6,873 nucleotides of DNA from Anaerolineales bacterium. GTDB lineage: Bacteria > Chloroflexota > Anaerolineae > Anaerolineales > Anaerolineaceae. Every line of letters starts with the position of its first letter. Within the stretch, counting starts at the first letter, position 1. Shown here piece by piece: positions 5,619 to 6,873 of this stretch. The translations under genes and the position numbers were made by a program. The notes beneath the pieces are model-generated. The model ran no database searches, was not told where the DNA came from, and was given only the letters and a program-made list of their open reading frames with translations. Location of the stretch: assembly GCA_020060485.1 (NCBI GenBank), contig JAGVAB010000138.1:1-6873 (forward strand). The letters are read 5' to 3'.

Positions 5619-5710
5619 AGACATCTGTCTGTACAACCGGGTACTGTGAGACAGGTGCCCGGTGTTGAATAGGAAGGCGGTAACATGAGCTTACCGCCTT
5701 GTTTATTATC
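5619..5710 (+). ncRNA. Structured leader or small RNA, competing hairpins
   Basis: Between the promoter and the terminator-like stem the transcript can form CCGGGTAC (5637-5644) with GTGCCCGG (5655-5662), eight pairs including one G-U and a ten-base loop. Alternatively, CATCTGTCT (5622-5630) can pair with AGACAGGTG (5649-5657), nine pairs including one G-U. The second pairing uses the loop of the first and three bases of its right arm, so the two compete. A pseudoknot keeping both would be strained, because 5654 and 5655 adjoin with no linker. I do not recognise a named riboswitch and see no clear antiterminator for the last stem. It could be a cis-acting leader or a free RNA of about 90 nt. 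Confidence 0.4.
5674..5700 (+). terminator. Intrinsic-terminator-like stem-loop in the leader
   Basis: AAGGCGGTAA (5674-5683) and TTACCGCCTT (5691-5700) pair perfectly over ten bases around the loop CATGAGC, and GTTTATTAT follows. The tail is T-rich but broken, so termination may be partial. It lies after a promoter and only 14 bases before the ribosome binding site of the next gene, the place expected of an attenuator. The loop carries an ATG with AGGAAGG seven bases before it. Confidence 0.62.
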
Positions 5711-5714
5711 CGAG

Positions 5715-5719
5715 AGGAG
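5715..5719 (+). promoter_or_regulatory. Ribosome binding site fixing the start at 5728
   Basis: AGGAG, within GAGAGGAG, lies eight bases before ATG 5728. The frame could also be opened at GTG 5719 or GTG 5722, but those overlap or abut this site, so the ATG is the true start. Confidence 0.75.
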
Positions 5720-5727
5720 TGGTGGAG

Positions 5728-6510
5728 ATGGAGTACTTTGAGGTTCCTGAAGCAAATCCAGGCAGTGATGGCATCTGTTCCGACAACTTATGTCCCTGCG
5801 GCTATCCAGGGGCAACAATTCCTCGCGGTACCGGCTATATGTATATTTCCAAGGAGGTGGTCGATTTTCGCCAGAATGCCCGCACAGTTTATGAGGCGTC
5901 GCTGAAAATTGATGCGATGCGGCAGAGCTTGGGGGGGCTGGTCATATTTGATCAGGGGATGTTTTCCTCCACTTTGATGTGTGAGCAGGGCGCTCGCAAT
6001 CGAGGTCTCGACCTGGAAGTTGCTGCCGCAGACGCTAAACACTGGTGGGAAACCGGACTTTGTCCTCTGCGTCCAACTCCGCTGGCAGGACAAACAGCTT
6101 CAACGTCTGTTGCTCAACAGTCATCTGATGTTTCTCCAGTACGCGCTATTGCAACACCCCAAGCGGACATTTTGTCATCAGCACACGTACCTGTTAAATC
6201 GGCCGCTCTGGCAGCTATGTTGAGTTTCGTGCTGTTTGGCGGTACGGGGCAGATCTATCTGGGCCAATGGAAGAAAGGTCTGGTTTTGATCGTGTCCGGT
6301 TTATTTTTAATCACATTGGGTATTGGCATTCCCATATGGATCATTGGCGTGGCAGATGCTTATGGAACTGGTCAAAAGTTGGAAAATGGAGAGCAGGTCG
6401 GCGAGTGGCAATTTAATATCCATTGGAAACTGGCCGGATTTTTAGTGCTGGCAGGAGTGATTTTCGTTGCATTCCTGGCAATCGTTTCGGCATTGATAAG
6501 AGCACGGTAA
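5728..6510 (+). CDS. Cys-rich N-terminus plus TM2-like membrane protein
   Basis: A 260-residue protein in three parts. Residues 1-50 hold a small Cys motif, C17-x4-C22-x-C24, followed by GYPGATIPRGTGYMYISKEV, which looks like a compact conserved, perhaps metal-binding module. Residues 50-157 contain C85, C112, an HWWETGLCPLRP segment and then a Ser/Thr/Ala-rich linker (about 117-150). From about 158 the chain is membrane-embedded: hydrophobic segments near 159-175, 184-209 and 234-256, with GGTGQIYLGQWKKG at 171-184 and the IIGVADAY segment at 205-212, the pattern of TM2-type domains. I do not know a function for this combination; a role in sensing or membrane tethering is a guess. It has its own promoter and a structured leader with a terminator-like stem, so expression is probably controlled before translation. 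No partner gene follows closely. Confidence 0.85.
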   Translation: MEYFEVPEANPGSDGICSDNLCPCGYPGATIPRGTGYMYISKEVVDFRQNARTVYEASLKIDAMRQSLGGLVIFDQGMFSSTLMCEQGARNRGLDLEVAAADAKHWWETGLCPLRPTPLAGQTASTSVAQQSSDVSPVRAIATPQADILSSAHVPVKSAALAAMLSFVLFGGTGQIYLGQWKKGLVLIVSGLFLITLGIGIPIWIIGVADAYGTGQKLENGEQVGEWQFNIHWKLAGFLVLAGVIFVAFLAIVSALIRAR

Positions 6511-6615
6511 CGCCAAATATACAAATAACGGCGCTTTTATCCGGCGCAAAAGGTTCGCCATGTCAACGATAGCGCGCAATTCCTGATCCCTGTTCCTGAT
6601 TCTTTCCCGCACCCT

Positions 6616-6644
6616 TTGACATTTGTTCTATTAAAGACTACAAT
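6616..6644 (+). promoter_or_regulatory. Sigma70-type promoter of the right-edge membrane gene
   Basis: TTGACA (6616-6621) is exact, TACAAT (6639-6644) has five of six consensus bases, and the spacer is exactly 17 bases. The start of transcription would be near 6651, 37 bases before the ATG. The stretch between the previous stop and this promoter (6511-6615) shows only a weak stem (CGCC 6511-6514 with GGCG 6530-6533, then CTTTT), possibly a poor terminator. Confidence 0.8.
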
Positions 6645-6687
6645 TAATCATGCAGGGCGTTTATTGACATTCACTGAGGAGTGCCGC

Positions 6688-6873
6688 ATGGTTACACGAG
6701 ACCTTCTTCGACTGGTGTTGCTTGTTATGGGAAGTGGAATGTTGTTACTATCGGCATTGTATCTACTCCGCCGCCGCATGGCCTGGTTCGATTATTTCGC
6801 CTGGGGCATCCTGGCCATCGTCCTGCCGGTGCTGGGCCCTTTCCTGGTGATCGCTTGCCGCCCGGGCGAGCCG
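6688..6873 (+). CDS. Small membrane protein, PLDc_N-like, 3' end missing
   Basis: The first 62 codons of a gene cut by the window edge. Two hydrophobic segments are visible, about residues 7-27 and 37-56, joined by a short basic stretch (LRRRMAW). The second segment ends in LPVLGPFLVI followed by CRPGEP, resembling the phospholipase-D N-terminal membrane module (PLDc_N), which typically reads LPxxGPxxY. That match is short and could also occur in an unrelated two-helix protein. GAGGAG at 6676-6681 lies six bases before the ATG, and a consensus promoter precedes it, so the start is well supported. The rest of the protein and its function cannot be read here. Confidence 0.75.
   Translation, partial: MVTRDLLRLVLLVMGSGMLLLSALYLLRRRMAWFDYFAWGILAIVLPVLGPFLVIACRPGEP

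Noticed and set aside
5614..5649. An 11-codon frame (MEDICLYNRVL) as a leader peptide before the attenuator-like stem.
   Set aside because: Its ATG lies only two bases after the -10 box, upstream of the expected transcription start, so it should not be in the message.
5625..5662. H-type pseudoknot formed by CTGTCT (5625-5630) with the loop AGACAG (5649-5654) while the 5637-5662 hairpin stays intact.
   Set aside because: The two 3' strands adjoin without a linker and the remaining loops are too short to span the helices comfortably; alternating hairpins are more likely.

Overview
The window is bacterial chromosomal DNA of moderate GC, roughly 50-56% over most genes, with short intergenic gaps, near-consensus sigma70-type promoters and clear Shine-Dalgarno sites. 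The gene mix (sulfotransferase, HD phosphohydrolase, DUF3795 protein, SnoaL-like/TetR pair, TM2-like membrane protein), together with an interspersed palindromic repeat of the 'TTGCGAG...GAAGCAATCTC...GCCACGTCGC' kind, reminds me of Chloroflexota (Anaerolineae-like). That assignment is from memory and tentative; nothing in the window is taxon-diagnostic.

Layout. 1-90: a possible 5' end of a minus-strand gene leaving the window on the left. 115-1023: an AT-rich gene (about one third GC by eye) encoding a SAP-domain protein with a Cys-rich, Mu-F-like C-terminus; its composition is unlike everything to the right, so it looks acquired. 1024-1334: a 311-base gap holding a hairpin, a 104-bp imperfect inverted-repeat element and a near-perfect promoter. 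1335-2147: a PAPS-dependent-type sulfotransferase. 2148-2355: a promoter and a leader of about 150 nt, serving a three-gene operon (2356-4209) of an HD-domain phosphohydrolase, a DUF3795 Cys-rich protein and an HSL-family alpha/beta hydrolase, with a 2-nt gap and then an 11-nt overlap.

The operon ends at a strong bidirectional hairpin terminator (4264-4294) facing a minus-strand SnoaL-like gene (4322-4732). That gene is divergent from a TetR-family regulator (4883-5530). Between the two lies a perfect 41-bp palindrome (20-bp arms around one base), almost certainly the operator through which the TetR protein controls itself and the SnoaL-like gene.

5531-5727 is a regulatory stretch: a TTGAAT-N17-TATGAT promoter, a structured leader with competing hairpins, and a terminator-like stem-loop placed just before the ribosome binding site of a Cys-rich, TM2-like membrane protein (5728-6510). 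It reads as an attenuated leader or a small RNA gene. At the right edge, a consensus promoter (6616-6644) drives the start of a small membrane protein (6688 to the end), cut by the window.

No CRISPR array, tRNA, rRNA or transposase gene was seen. The least explained parts are the SAP/Mu-F-like gene in its AT-rich block, the 41-bp palindrome with nested dyads, and the structured leader at 5619-5710.
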